Source of the DNA: JAYPAN01 sp049597955
GTDB taxonomy: Bacteria; Pseudomonadota; Alphaproteobacteria; RS24
DNA: 64,000 bases
Assembly (NCBI GenBank): GCA_049597955.1
Contig: JBMYND010000003.1
Coordinates: 128,899 to 192,898 of the forward strand
Direction: 5' to 3'
This document shows, piece after piece, positions 8,509 to 16,860 of the stretch. Each line of letters begins with the position of its first letter. Position 1 is the stretch's first letter. The translations under genes were made by a program, and so were the position numbers. The notes below the pieces were generated by a model. It ran no database searches. It was not told the DNA's origin and saw only the letters and a program-made list of their open reading frames with translations.

Positions 8509-9511
8509 CTATAGTGACAGGCCGTGGCGCTGCATCAGCGCCGCCAAATCGCTTTGCGGGCGCGGCCCGAAATGGCGAATGACTTCGCTGGCCATGACCA
8601 CGCCAAGCCCCGCCGCTTGCGCCGGTGTCTGACCATTGACCAATCCGGCGAAAAATCCGGCGGCGAATTGGTCGCCCGCACCTGTCAAATCCTGCACATC
8701 ATCAACCGGCAGGGCAGGCACGCGCTCAACCGTGTCATGGTCAATCACCATCGCCCTCGGCGCTCATGGTGATGACGCCAAGCAGGCCAAGCCCGCGCAT
8801 ACCGGCAATCACTTCGTCAAAATTGTCAGTCTCAAACAGCGCATGGGCTTCGGCCAGATTGGCCAGCACAATATCAATATCTTCTGTCAGGAGCCTGTGA
8901 AAGGCGGCGCGGTGGCGGTCAACGCAATAGGCATCGGCCAGCGAAAAAGCGGCTTGCCCGCCCTGCGCGCGCACTTGGCGGGCGGCCTGTGTGAAGGCAG
9001 CGCGACCCGGCTCGGCATCCCAAATATAGCCCTCGGCAAAAACCAGACCGGTTTGTGCCAGCAAATCAGCGTTCAAATCTTCCGGCCCGGTTGTTACTGA
9101 CGCACCCAAAACCGTATGCATGGTGCGCTCGGCATCGGGTGTGACTAGAACCAGGCAATGGCCGGTCGGATGGGCGGCGGCATCAAGCGGCGTGACCGGA
9201 AACCGCACCCCCAAATCGGTCATGCTGTCGGCGAATAAAGCGCCGAGCGCATCATCGCCGATTTTGCCGATAAAGCCGGTTTCCTGCCCCAAAGCGGCCA
9301 GACCGGCAATTGTATTGGCGGCAGAGCCACCGGCGCGCTGTGTGTGGACATGCAGCTTGTCGCGCATGGCCAGCGAGCGTTCGGCGTCAATCAGCGACAT
9401 GGAGGCTTTTGGGCTGCCAAGCGCCTGCAAACCGGCATCGTCAATATCGGCAAATAAATCCACCAGCGCGGCACCCATGCCGGTAATTAATTTCGGGGCA
9501 GTTTGGGACAT
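8509..9511 (-). pseudogene. PfkB-family carbohydrate/adenosine kinase, split by a frameshift
   Basis: Two overlapping frames on the minus strand make one PfkB kinase of about 330 residues. The upstream part (9511 to 8741) has GMGAALVDLFADI, RAGGSAANTIAGLAALG and LVTPDAERTMHTVLGAS; the downstream part (8751 to 8509) has the signature DLTGAGDQFAAGFFAGL with the catalytic Asp. The frame breaks at about 8752: after ..ITMSAEG the sequence has one base too many or two too few to continue into MVIDHD. The upstream product alone would lack the catalytic base. PfkB members of this subtype are often annotated adenosine kinase, but the substrate cannot be fixed. A true pseudogene or a draft sequence error are both possible. 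Confidence 0.85.
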
Positions 9512-9550
9512 GCAAGAGTCTCCTGTGTCAAAATCGGGCTTTGGGTCAAA

Positions 9551-10204
9551 TCAGGTCAGGCGGGTTTTGGCTTTGAAACGACAAATATCATGCACGCGGC
9601 AGTCCGGACATTTGGGTTTGCGCGCGACGCATATATAGCGGCCATGCAGAATAAGCCAATGATGCGCATGTTGGCGATACGGTTCCGGCACGCGTTTGTC
9701 CAGTTTTTTTTCAACTTCCAGCACGGTTTTGCCCGGCGCGAGGCCAGTGCGGTTGGACAGGCGGAAAACATGGGTATCGACTGCAAAAGTGGCCTCGCCA
9801 AAGGCGACATTCATCACCACATTGGCGGTTTTGCGGCCAACACCGGGCAGGCTGGTCAGCGTGTCGCGGTCGCGCGGCACTTGCCCGTCATGCGCGTCGA
9901 GCAGTTTTTGGGACAGGGCAAATACATTTTTCGCTTTATTGCGGTAGAGGCCAATCGTTTTGATATGCGCGCGTATCACATCTTCGCCAAGCGCGACCAT
10001 TTTGGCTGGCGTGTCGGCCTTGGCAAACAGCGCCTTTGTGGCTTTGTTGACGCCTTTATCGGTCGCTTGCGCCGACAGCACAACGGCGACCAGCAAGGTA
10101 AATTCATTGGTGAAGGCCAGCTCGGTTTCCGGTGCCGGATCGGCCTCGGACAGGCGCTCAAAAAAAGTAGCAATATCAGCCTTTTTCATCATCTCACCCC
10201 GCAT
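9551..10204 (-). CDS. nth: endonuclease III (DNA glycosylase/AP lyase)
   Basis: Nth removes oxidised pyrimidines and cuts at abasic sites in base excision repair. The helix-hairpin-helix LPGVGRKTANVV is followed by the catalytic Asp in VDTHVFRLSNR, with the catalytic Lys in the LSAQATDKGVN region. The 4Fe-4S ligands are at the C-terminus with spacing C-x6-C-x2-C-x5-C (CVARKPKCPDCRVHDIC). Length 217 is normal. The first ATG at 10204 has no ribosome site; GGGGTGAG runs right up to two adjacent ATGs four and five codons further in, so the true start may be there. The kinase gene follows after 39 bases. Confidence 0.95.
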   Translation of the reverse strand: MRGEMMKKADIATFFERLSEADPAPETELAFTNEFTLLVAVVLSAQATDKGVNKATKALFAKADTPAKMVALGEDVIRAHIKTIGLYRNKAKNVFALSQKLLDAHDGQVPRDRDTLTSLPGVGRKTANVVMNVAFGEATFAVDTHVFRLSNRTGLAPGKTVLEVEKKLDKRVPEPYRQHAHHWLILHGRYICVARKPKCPDCRVHDICRFKAKTRLT

Positions 10205-10274
10205 TGCGTCATTTGGCTTTCATGTGCGACATTGCCGCCCTTGCTGCGCGCGCATTACGCCCTAAAACATATAT

Positions 10275-10808
10275 ATGTCAAATGCAATGCCGCCCCATGA
10301 AATGTCGCAGGCTGCCCGCCCTCTGGCGGATGATTTTTACCTGACTTTGCGCCCCAGCGTTTCGCTGTCACGGCAGGGCTTTCGCTTGCTGATGGTGATT
10401 TTCGCCGCGATTAGTTTTACCGTGGGCGGGTTTTTCTGGGCGCAGGGCGCATGGCCGGTCTTCGGCTTTTTCGGCCTTGATGTGGTGCTGCTTTATGGGT
10501 TTTTCAAATTGAATTATCGTGACGGCAAACGCAGTGAAATGCTGTTTATGCGCGACGGCAAGCTGGTTTTTGCGCGCGCCGCAAGCTCCGGCGAGACGCG
10601 CCAATGGGTGTTTGACCCCTATTGGGTGCGCGTCAAGCTGACCGGTCGGCAAGGCGTAGATGACGAGGCGACGGCGCTGATTTTGTCCTCGCATGGTCAA
10701 TATGTATCGGTCGGGGCGTTTCTGGCACCGGAGGAGCGCGCCAGCTTGGCCGCCACTTTGCAAATCACCTTGGCCAATTGGCGCAATCGTCCGCCGCAAT
10801 TGGCTTGA
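10275..10808 (+). CDS. DUF2244 family membrane protein
   Basis: A 177-residue protein of the DUF2244 family, function unknown. The conserved opening FYLTLRPSVSLSRQGFRLLM is followed by two adjacent hydrophobic helices (about residues 38-77), then a soluble domain with FDPYWVRVKL and the GAFLAPEERASLAATL tail, all typical of the family. It stands divergent from nth with a 70-base shared promoter region, as in many alphaproteobacteria. No good ribosome site precedes the first ATG; starts a few codons in (10287, 10302) are possible. Confidence 0.88.
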   Translation: MSNAMPPHEMSQAARPLADDFYLTLRPSVSLSRQGFRLLMVIFAAISFTVGGFFWAQGAWPVFGFFGLDVVLLYGFFKLNYRDGKRSEMLFMRDGKLVFARAASSGETRQWVFDPYWVRVKLTGRQGVDDEATALILSSHGQYVSVGAFLAPEERASLAATLQITLANWRNRPPQLA

Positions 10809-10862
10809 ATTTGCATCATCGGGCAATTGTGCTAATGTTATCCGGCAATAAGGGAAACAATC

Positions 10863-11387
10863 ATGCCCCAAAACAGATATTTGGATAAATCAAAACTGCG
10901 CGGCCTGACGCTTTTGTGCCACCGCGCCGCACCGACCCCTTTCGGGCCTGCCCTGTTATTGGCGAGCGCGGCGGGGGAAGTCGCATTTTTGGGGTTTTGC
11001 GGGCAAGCCCGCGCGAAACGGGAAATCAGCGCCTTGCGCAATGGCTGGTCGCTGGCGGCGATAGATGAACAGCCCGACAAATTGGCAAAGCTGGCACGAG
11101 CGGCTTTTTCTGCCGCGCCGCCCCCGCTTTTGCTGGCCGGCACGCCGTTTCAGCACAAAGTCTGGCGCGCCTTGCTGCGCATCAAGCCCGGCACGACCAC
11201 CAGCTATGGCGCGCTGGCCAAAAAACTCAACACCGCGCCGCGTGCTTTGGGCGGGGCGGTTGGTGCCAATCCGGTCTCTTATTTGGTGCCTTGCCATCGC
11301 GTGTTGGATGGCACGGGCGGGCTGAACGGCTATCGTTGGGGCTTGGGCGTGAAACGCCAATTATTGCAGGCCGAAGGCGCGCTCTGA
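10863..11387 (+). CDS. ogt: methylated-DNA--[protein]-cysteine S-methyltransferase
   Basis: A suicide repair protein that takes the alkyl group from O6-methylguanine onto its own cysteine. The acceptor site PCHRVLDGTGGLNGYRWG is at about residues 143-160, preceded by the helix-turn-helix TSYGALAKKLNTAPRALGGAVGANP. The N-terminal domain is short and there is no Ada regulatory domain, so Ogt fits better than Ada. Length 174 is normal. AAGGGA about ten bases upstream supports the start. A second direct-reversal alkylation enzyme, AlkB, lies at 16153. Confidence 0.93.
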   Translation: MPQNRYLDKSKLRGLTLLCHRAAPTPFGPALLLASAAGEVAFLGFCGQARAKREISALRNGWSLAAIDEQPDKLAKLARAAFSAAPPPLLLAGTPFQHKVWRALLRIKPGTTTSYGALAKKLNTAPRALGGAVGANPVSYLVPCHRVLDGTGGLNGYRWGLGVKRQLLQAEGAL

Positions 11388-11407
11388 CAAAACCCCTCTG
11401 ACAAAAC
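11382..11407 (+). repeat. 14-bp period tandem duplication at the ogt/gpmA junction
   Basis: CTCTGACAAAAC occurs at 11382-11393 and again at 11396-11407, a 14-base period. The first copy contains the ogt stop codon (CTC TGA); the second fills most of the 21-base gap before the convergent gpmA stop. It has the same period as the repeat between alkB and grpE. Confidence 0.85.
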
Positions 11408-11408
11408 T

Positions 11409-12038
11409 TCAAAGGGAGAGAATCTCTTTGCTCTCAACCGCGCCATTGGCTGCCAGCCGATAAATATAAGGCACGCCGGTGGCGATATTGATATTAATAA
11501 TCTCATCCTCGCCCAGCCCGTCCAGCACCATAACCAGCGCGCGCAGCGAATTGCCATGCGCGGCGACAAGAATGTTTTCACCAGCCATAACGCGCGGCAA
11601 AATCTCGGTTTGGAAATAGGGCAGCACACGCTCCGCCGTATCTTTCAGGCTTTCACCGCCGGGTGGCGGCGTGTCATAGCTGCGTCGCCAAATATGCACT
11701 TGCTCTTCGCCCCATTTGGCGCGCGCATCATCCTTGTTGAGGCCGGATAAATCGCCATAATCGCGCTCATTGAGGGCGATATTGCGGGTTACCGGCAAAT
11801 CGGTCTGGCCTTGCGTTTCCAGCAGCAGGGCACAGGTTTTTTGCGCCCTTTGCAATTCCGAAGTAAAGCCATGGTCAAATGAAATGCCTTGCGCCTCAAA
11901 TGCGGTTTTGAGCGCGTGTCCGGCGGCGCGCGCCTCGGCAATGCCTTGCTCGGTCAAATCCGGGTCGCGCCAGCCGGTGAACAGATTTTGCTCATTCCAC
12001 TGGCTTTGCCCGTGCCGCACCAGAACCAGAACACCCAT
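11409..12038 (-). CDS. gpmA: 2,3-bisphosphoglycerate-dependent phosphoglycerate mutase
   Basis: GpmA interconverts 3- and 2-phosphoglycerate in glycolysis. The phosphohistidine motif is LVRHGQSQWN near residue 8-14; FTGWRDPDLTEQG, LNERDYGDLSGLNKDDA and the second catalytic His in VAAHGNSLRALV are all present. At 209 residues it is the short alphaproteobacterial form. The ATG at 12038 is preferred over one six bases upstream (12044) because GGAGG then has an eight-base spacing. It is last in the apparent unit dnaK-dnaJ-dapB-gpmA and converges with ogt. Confidence 0.95.
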   Translation of the reverse strand: MGVLVLVRHGQSQWNEQNLFTGWRDPDLTEQGIAEARAAGHALKTAFEAQGISFDHGFTSELQRAQKTCALLLETQGQTDLPVTRNIALNERDYGDLSGLNKDDARAKWGEEQVHIWRRSYDTPPPGGESLKDTAERVLPYFQTEILPRVMAGENILVAAHGNSLRALVMVLDGLGEDEIININIATGVPYIYRLAANGAVESKEILSL

Positions 12039-12055
12039 TATCATTGCCTCCGAAA

Positions 12056-12865
12056 TCAGGATGGCTCGGCGAGGCCGAGAACATGTTGCATATTGTAAAG
12101 GCCGGCCGTGCGACCGGTCGCCCAGCGCGCGGCCTGCAAGGCACCAAGCGCGAAAATATCGCGCGACTCGGCGCGATGCGACAGGCGTATCTGCTCACCC
12201 TGTGTGGCGAAAATAACTTCATGGTCGCCAACCACACTGCCGCCGCGCAAAGCGGCAAAGCCAATCGCACCTTGGGCGCGGGCTTCGCCAATGCCGTCGC
12301 GCCCGCTTTCGCGCACCGCATCAAGCGAGACATCGCGGCCCGCAGCGGCGGCCTCACCAAGCAGCAGCGCCGTGCCGGAAGGCGCATCGACTTTGTGGCG
12401 GTGATGCATATCAAGAATTTCAATATCCCAATTATCGGGCAGGGCGCGCGCCGCTTGGCGCACCAGACCGGCCAGCAAATTAACGCCGAGGCTCATATTG
12501 CCGGATTTGACAATAGTGGCGTGGCGGGCAGCAGCGGCAATGGCGGCCTCGTCATCGGCGTTAAAGCCGGTCGTGCCGATAATATGGGCGATGCGCGCCT
12601 GCGCGGCCAGACCGGCCAGCTCGACAGAGGCGGCGGGCGCGGAAAAATCAACCAACGCATCGGCACCGGTCAGCGCGGCCAGCGCGTCATCGCTTGCCAC
12701 AAGCCCGACCTCACCGGCACCGGCCAATGCGCCAAGGTCATGCCCCAATACTGCGCTGCCGGCCTGTTCAAGCCCGCCCGCAAGGGTGATGTCTTCGGCC
12801 TCTATGGCCAGCCGCAAAAGCGTGCGACCCATACGGCCACCGCATCCATTGATAACAAGTCTCAT
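12056..12865 (-). CDS. dapB: 4-hydroxy-tetrahydrodipicolinate reductase
   Basis: DapB reduces the DapA product with NAD(P)H in lysine and diaminopimelate (peptidoglycan) synthesis. The Rossmann motif GCGGRMGRTLL is at residues 7-17; the catalytic segment HHRHKVDAPSGTAL and the GTTGF loop are intact. Length 269 is typical. It follows dnaJ by 39 bases and precedes gpmA by 17 bases on the same strand, so a cell wall precursor gene shares the heat-shock unit. Confidence 0.96.
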   Translation of the reverse strand: MRLVINGCGGRMGRTLLRLAIEAEDITLAGGLEQAGSAVLGHDLGALAGAGEVGLVASDDALAALTGADALVDFSAPAASVELAGLAAQARIAHIIGTTGFNADDEAAIAAAARHATIVKSGNMSLGVNLLAGLVRQAARALPDNWDIEILDMHHRHKVDAPSGTALLLGEAAAAGRDVSLDAVRESGRDGIGEARAQGAIGFAALRGGSVVGDHEVIFATQGEQIRLSHRAESRDIFALGALQAARWATGRTAGLYNMQHVLGLAEPS

Positions 12866-12904
12866 GGCGCGCTTATACCAGCCTGCGCGCGTCGAGGCGA
12901 GTGC

Positions 12905-14035
12905 CTATTTGCCTGAATTGCCGCCTATATTGCGTCCAAAGGATTTGACCTGCGGGTAATTATCCTCAGTCAGGCTTTTGCTGAACGCATCGAGCAATTT
13001 TTTCTGCTCGCGGCTCATATTGCTGGGGGTTTCGACATTAATCTGCACATAAAGGTCGCCCTGATTGCGGCTGCGCAAGACCGGCATGCCCTTGCCGCGC
13101 AGGCGGAATTGCTGGCCGGTTTGCGCCCCTTCCGGCAGGGTCAATTTGACTTTTTTGCCGCCAAGAAGCGGCACTTGCACGCCGCCACCGGCAATCGCCA
13201 CATCAAATGGCACCGGCATGATGCAGAATAAATCGGCCCCGTCGCGCTGCATAAAGCCATGCGGGCGGACATTGACAAAAACATATAAATCGCCCGAATT
13301 GGCACCGCGCGGGCCGGCATCGCCCTCGCCCGACAGGCGTATCCGCGTGCCATCTTCAACCCCTGCCGGCACAGTGACCGACAGGCTGCGCGGCTGTTGA
13401 ATATGGCCGCGCCCGCCGCAATCGCCGCACGGGTCGGCAATGATTTGGCCGCTGCCCTGACATTGGTGACAGGGGCGCTCAACCATGAAAAAGCCCTGCT
13501 GCGCACGCACTTTGCCATGCCCCTGACAGACCGAACATGTGGTCGGCTGGGTGCCGGGCTTGGCACCCGACCCGTTGCATGTGCCGCAAGCCGCAGCGCG
13601 GGTCAGGTTGATTTGCCGGTCAATACCGGTAAAGGCTTCTTCCAGCGAAATTTCAATATCGGCGCGCAAATCATTGCCGCGCTGCTGGCGTTGCTGGCCG
13701 CGCCCGCGCCGACCGCCGCCGAAAAACTCCTCGAAAATATCGCCCATGGAGCCGAAATCGCCAAAATTGCCAAAGCCGCCGCCACCACCGGCTGCGCCTG
13801 CGCCCCCATTTTCAAAAGCCGCATGGCCGAATTGGTCATAGGCCGCCCGGCTCTGGTCGTCTTTCAAAATGTCATAAGCATGGCTGACTTCCTTGAAGCG
13901 GCGTTCGGCCTCTTCATCGCCGGGATTGACATCCGGATGATATTTTTTCGCCAGCTTGCGATAGGCGGATTTCAGCTCCGCCGCGCCGACCGAGCGGTCA
14001 ACGCCGAGAACATCATAAAGGTCGGCTTGCGCCAT
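12905..14035 (-). CDS. dnaJ: chaperone DnaJ
   Basis: DnaJ is the Hsp40 partner that delivers clients to DnaK and stimulates its ATPase. Domain order: J domain with HPDVN (about residues 33-37), Gly/Phe-rich linker (residues 75-115), a zinc region with four CxxCxGxG repeats (CGTCNGSG, CSVCQGHG, CHQCQGSG, CGDCGGRG; about residues 145-205), and the C-terminal client-binding domains. It is a full type I DnaJ of 376 residues, 44 bases downstream of dnaK. Confidence 0.97.
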   Translation of the reverse strand: MAQADLYDVLGVDRSVGAAELKSAYRKLAKKYHPDVNPGDEEAERRFKEVSHAYDILKDDQSRAAYDQFGHAAFENGGAGAAGGGGGFGNFGDFGSMGDIFEEFFGGGRRGRGQQRQQRGNDLRADIEISLEEAFTGIDRQINLTRAAACGTCNGSGAKPGTQPTTCSVCQGHGKVRAQQGFFMVERPCHQCQGSGQIIADPCGDCGGRGHIQQPRSLSVTVPAGVEDGTRIRLSGEGDAGPRGANSGDLYVFVNVRPHGFMQRDGADLFCIMPVPFDVAIAGGGVQVPLLGGKKVKLTLPEGAQTGQQFRLRGKGMPVLRSRNQGDLYVQINVETPSNMSREQKKLLDAFSKSLTEDNYPQVKSFGRNIGGNSGK

Positions 14036-14079
14036 GGGCCTATCCTTTGCTGGTTATAACGGGCAAGCGGCCAATCAGC

Positions 14080-16017
14080 TTAGGAGGCTTTCTGGTCGTT
14101 TTGGGCGTCATCATCGCTGACTTCTTCAAAGTCGGCATCGACAACATTGCCGTCATCATTATCGGCAGCGTCATCCGAGGCATCAGCCGCCGCCGCCGCT
14201 TCGCCCTCGGCTTGTTGTGCCTTATAGACCGTCTCGCCGATTTTCATCGCCGCTTGCGACAGGGCTTGCGCCTTGGCCTCAATATCGGCCTTGTCATCGG
14301 CTTCGAGCGCGGTTTTCAGCTCGGCAATCGCGGCTTCGGCAGCTTCCTTGTCGGCAGCGTCAATAATTTCCTCATTTTCGGCGATTGACTTCTCCGTGCC
14401 ATGAATCAGCGCCTCGGCATTGTTGCGCACTTCCACCGTTTCGCGGCGCGCCTTGTCGGCGGCGGCATTGGCCTCGGCATCCTTGACCATTTGCTCAATA
14501 TCATCATCTGACAGCCCGCCCGACGCCTCAATGCGGATGGTCTGTTCCTTGCCGGTCGCCTTGTCGGCAGCCGAGACATTAACAATACCATTGGCATCAA
14601 TATCGAATGTGACCTCGATTTGCGGCACACCACGCGGTGCCGGGGGAATGCCCTCAAGATTGAATTGGCCGAGATGTTTATTGTCTGCTGCCATTTCTCG
14701 CTCGCCCTGAAATACGGAAATGGTGACGGCGGATTGATTGTCATCGGCGGTCGAGAAGACTTGCGATTTTTTGGTCGGAATAGTGGTGTTGCGGTCAATC
14801 AGCCGTGTAAACACGCCGCCCAGCGTCTCAATGCCCAGCGACAAAGGCGTGACATCAAGCAGCAATACATCTTTTACGTCGCCTTGCAGCACACCGGCCT
14901 GAATGGCCGCGCCCATGGCGACCACCTCATCCGGGTTGACGCTCATATTCGGCTCTTTGCCGAACACATCTTTCACGAAATCGCGGATGCGCGGCATGCG
15001 TGTCTGGCCGCCAACCAAAACAACTTCATCAATATCGGCCAGTGAGACACCGGCATCCTTGACCGCTTCTTCACACGGCTTGCGGGTGCGCTGCACCAGC
15101 TCTTCCACCAATTGCTCGAAAGCAGCGCGGGTGAGTTTCAAATTAAGGTGTTTGGGGCCGGAAGCATCGGCGGTGATAAAGGGCAGATTAACCTCTGTTT
15201 GCGCCGCTGATGACAGCTCAATTTTGGCCTTTTCCGCCGCCTCTTTCAGCCTTTGCAAGGCCAGCTTGTCTTCACGCAGGTCAATGCCGTTTTCCTTTTT
15301 GAAAGTTTCGGCAAGATGCTCAACCAATGCGCCGTCAAAATCTTCACCGCCGAGAAATGTGTCGCCATTGGTGGATTTCACTTCAAAAACGCCGTCACCG
15401 ATTTCAAGAATGGAGACGTCAAATGTGCCACCGCCAAGGTCATAAACCGCAATGGTCTGGCCGTCTTTTTTGTCCAACCCATAGGCCAGCGAGGCGGCGG
15501 TCGGCTCATTGATGATACGCAGCACGTCAAGTCCGGCAATTTTACCGGCATCCTTGGTTGCTTGGCGCTGCGCGTCATTAAAATAGGCCGGCACGGTAAT
15601 CACCGCCTGCTCAACCGTTTCGCCAAGATAGCCTTCGGCGGTTTCTTTCATTTTCTGCAAAATAAAAGCGGAGATTTGCGAGGGGGAGTATTTTTCCTCG
15701 CGCGCTTCAACCCAAGCATCGCCATTATCGGCAGCGACAATATCATATGGCACCATGTCAATATCTTTGGCGGTGGCCGGGTCATCAAAGCGGCGGCCAA
15801 TCAGGCGCTTAATGGCAAACAGCGTATTGCGCGGATTGGTGACCGCCTGACGCTTGGCCGGTTGCCCGACCAGCTTTTCATTTTCTTCCGTAAAGGCGAC
15901 CATTGACGGCGTGGTGCGCGCGCCTTCGCTGTTTTCAATCACTTTGGGTGTGCTGCCATCCATCACCGCAACACAGCTATTGGTGGTTCCCAAATCAATG
16001 CCGATAACCTTACCCAT
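14080..16017 (-). CDS. dnaK: chaperone DnaK (Hsp70)
   Basis: DnaK is the ATP-dependent Hsp70. Actin-like ATPase motifs are clear: IGIDLGTTNSCVAVMDG at the N-terminus, VYDLGGGTFDVSILEIGDG near residue 195-214 and VVLVGGQTRMPRI near 335. The substrate-binding domain starts near residue 390 with the linker VLLLDVTPLSLGIETLGG. The acidic C-terminus ends EEVSDDDAQNDQKAS, an altered form of the usual EEVD-type tail. Length 645 is normal. An RpoH-type promoter lies upstream (16087-16115). Confidence 0.98.
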   Translation of the reverse strand: MGKVIGIDLGTTNSCVAVMDGSTPKVIENSEGARTTPSMVAFTEENEKLVGQPAKRQAVTNPRNTLFAIKRLIGRRFDDPATAKDIDMVPYDIVAADNGDAWVEAREEKYSPSQISAFILQKMKETAEGYLGETVEQAVITVPAYFNDAQRQATKDAGKIAGLDVLRIINEPTAASLAYGLDKKDGQTIAVYDLGGGTFDVSILEIGDGVFEVKSTNGDTFLGGEDFDGALVEHLAETFKKENGIDLREDKLALQRLKEAAEKAKIELSSAAQTEVNLPFITADASGPKHLNLKLTRAAFEQLVEELVQRTRKPCEEAVKDAGVSLADIDEVVLVGGQTRMPRIRDFVKDVFGKEPNMSVNPDEVVAMGAAIQAGVLQGDVKDVLLLDVTPLSLGIETLGGVFTRLIDRNTTIPTKKSQVFSTADDNQSAVTISVFQGEREMAADNKHLGQFNLEGIPPAPRGVPQIEVTFDIDANGIVNVSAADKATGKEQTIRIEASGGLSDDDIEQMVKDAEANAAADKARRETVEVRNNAEALIHGTEKSIAENEEIIDAADKEAAEAAIAELKTALEADDKADIEAKAQALSQAAMKIGETVYKAQQAEGEAAAAADASDDAADNDDGNVVDADFEEVSDDDAQNDQKAS

Positions 16018-16086
16018 TTCAGCCTCGCTTTATGTCCAATCAAAATCATGCCAAGCGCCGTTTTGGACGGCGCTGTCCTGCGCCTT

Positions 16087-16115
16087 ATATAAGTAGCCAG
16101 ACCGGTCGCTGCAAG
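16087..16115 (-). promoter_or_regulatory. heat-shock sigma-32 (RpoH) promoter of dnaK
   Basis: On the minus strand CTTG (16115-16112) is followed after 18 bases by CTTATAT (16093-16087). This matches the alphaproteobacterial RpoH consensus CTTG plus CYTATNT at a normal spacing. Transcription would start near 16080, about 65 bases before the dnaK ATG. No CIRCE inverted repeat is seen here, so dnaK is probably under RpoH control rather than HrcA control. Confidence 0.75.
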
Positions 16116-16152
16116 GGGCGGGCGGTATTTGTCCGTGGTTTTGGAGAGGTTC

Positions 16153-16794
16153 ATGGTAAGCCACAATATATTGGGGGATGGTACGGCCTATTACCCTGAA
16201 TATTGCGATAGCTCGGCGCAGACCGCCCTTTTGGCGGCGCTGGCGGCGATTATTGCCGAGGCGCCATTCTTTGTGCCGCGCATGCCGCGCACCAATGTGC
16301 CATGGTCTATTCGCATGACCAATTGCGGCGCGCTGGGCTGGGTGTCTGACAAAAACGGCTATCGCTACCAGCCGCTTCACCCCGAAACCGGCCGCGCCTG
16401 GCCTGCTATGCCGCCTGTTTTGCTGGATTTATGGCATGATGTGACCGGCTGTCCGGCAGCGCCGGAATGTTGCCTGATAAATTACTATGACAAGCCGGTT
16501 TCAAAAATGGGACTGCACCAAGACCGAGATGAAGAGGCATTGGATGTGCCGGTTGTGTCGCTGTCCTTGGGCGACAGCGCGGTATTTCGCATGGGCGGGG
16601 CGCAACGGCGTGGCAAAACCCGCTCCATGCGCCTGCATAGCGGCGATGTGCTGGTCTTTGGCGGCGCGGCGCGGCTCAATTTTCATGGTCTTGACCGCAT
16701 ATTGGCGGGCAGCAGTGCCTTGCTGGCCGAGCAACCGGCCTTTGCCGATGGCGGACGGCTCAATCTGACTTTGCGGCGGGTTGCGCCGGTTTAA
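16153..16794 (+). CDS. alkB: alpha-ketoglutarate-dependent DNA dioxygenase AlkB
   Basis: AlkB oxidatively removes 1-methyladenine and 3-methylcytosine damage using Fe(II), oxygen and 2-oxoglutarate. Iron ligands His and Asp are in GLHQDRDE (about residues 121-128) and the distal His in LNFHGLDRI; the 2-oxoglutarate-binding arginines are in RLNLTLRR at the C-terminus. INYYDKPVSKMG is the family's substrate loop. I chose ATG at 16153, preceded by GGAGAGG; an in-frame TTG lies eight codons upstream. Its stop lies in the first copy of a 14-bp tandem repeat that runs into the end of grpE on the other strand. Confidence 0.95.
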   Translation: MVSHNILGDGTAYYPEYCDSSAQTALLAALAAIIAEAPFFVPRMPRTNVPWSIRMTNCGALGWVSDKNGYRYQPLHPETGRAWPAMPPVLLDLWHDVTGCPAAPECCLINYYDKPVSKMGLHQDRDEEALDVPVVSLSLGDSAVFRMGGAQRRGKTRSMRLHSGDVLVFGGAARLNFHGLDRILAGSSALLAEQPAFADGGRLNLTLRRVAPV

Positions 16795-16860
16795 TCCTTC
16801 GCCCTTAATCCTTGGCTCTTAATCCTTGGCCCTTAATCCTTGGCTCTTAATCCTTGGCAA
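16791..16860. repeat. five tandem 14-bp repeats joining the ends of alkB and grpE
   Basis: The unit TTAATCCTTGGCTC is repeated at 16791, 16805, 16819, 16833 and 16847 (one or two changes in the outer copies). The first copy contains the alkB stop, the last the grpE stop on the minus strand. Every unit holds TTAA, which reads TAA on both strands; because 14 is not a multiple of three, consecutive copies put a stop in every frame of both strands. Confidence 0.95.

Noticed and set aside
8741..8760. Programmed ribosomal frameshift in the PfkB kinase
   Set aside because: No slippery heptamer, no stimulatory hairpin and no known case in this family; an indel or sequencing error is simpler.
16018..16152. 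CIRCE element before dnaK
   Set aside because: No TTAGCACTC/GAGTGCTAA pair is present here or before hrcA; an RpoH-type promoter explains the region better.
16791..16860. CRISPR-like array
   Set aside because: The repeats are directly adjacent 14-mers without spacers, and no cas gene is nearby.
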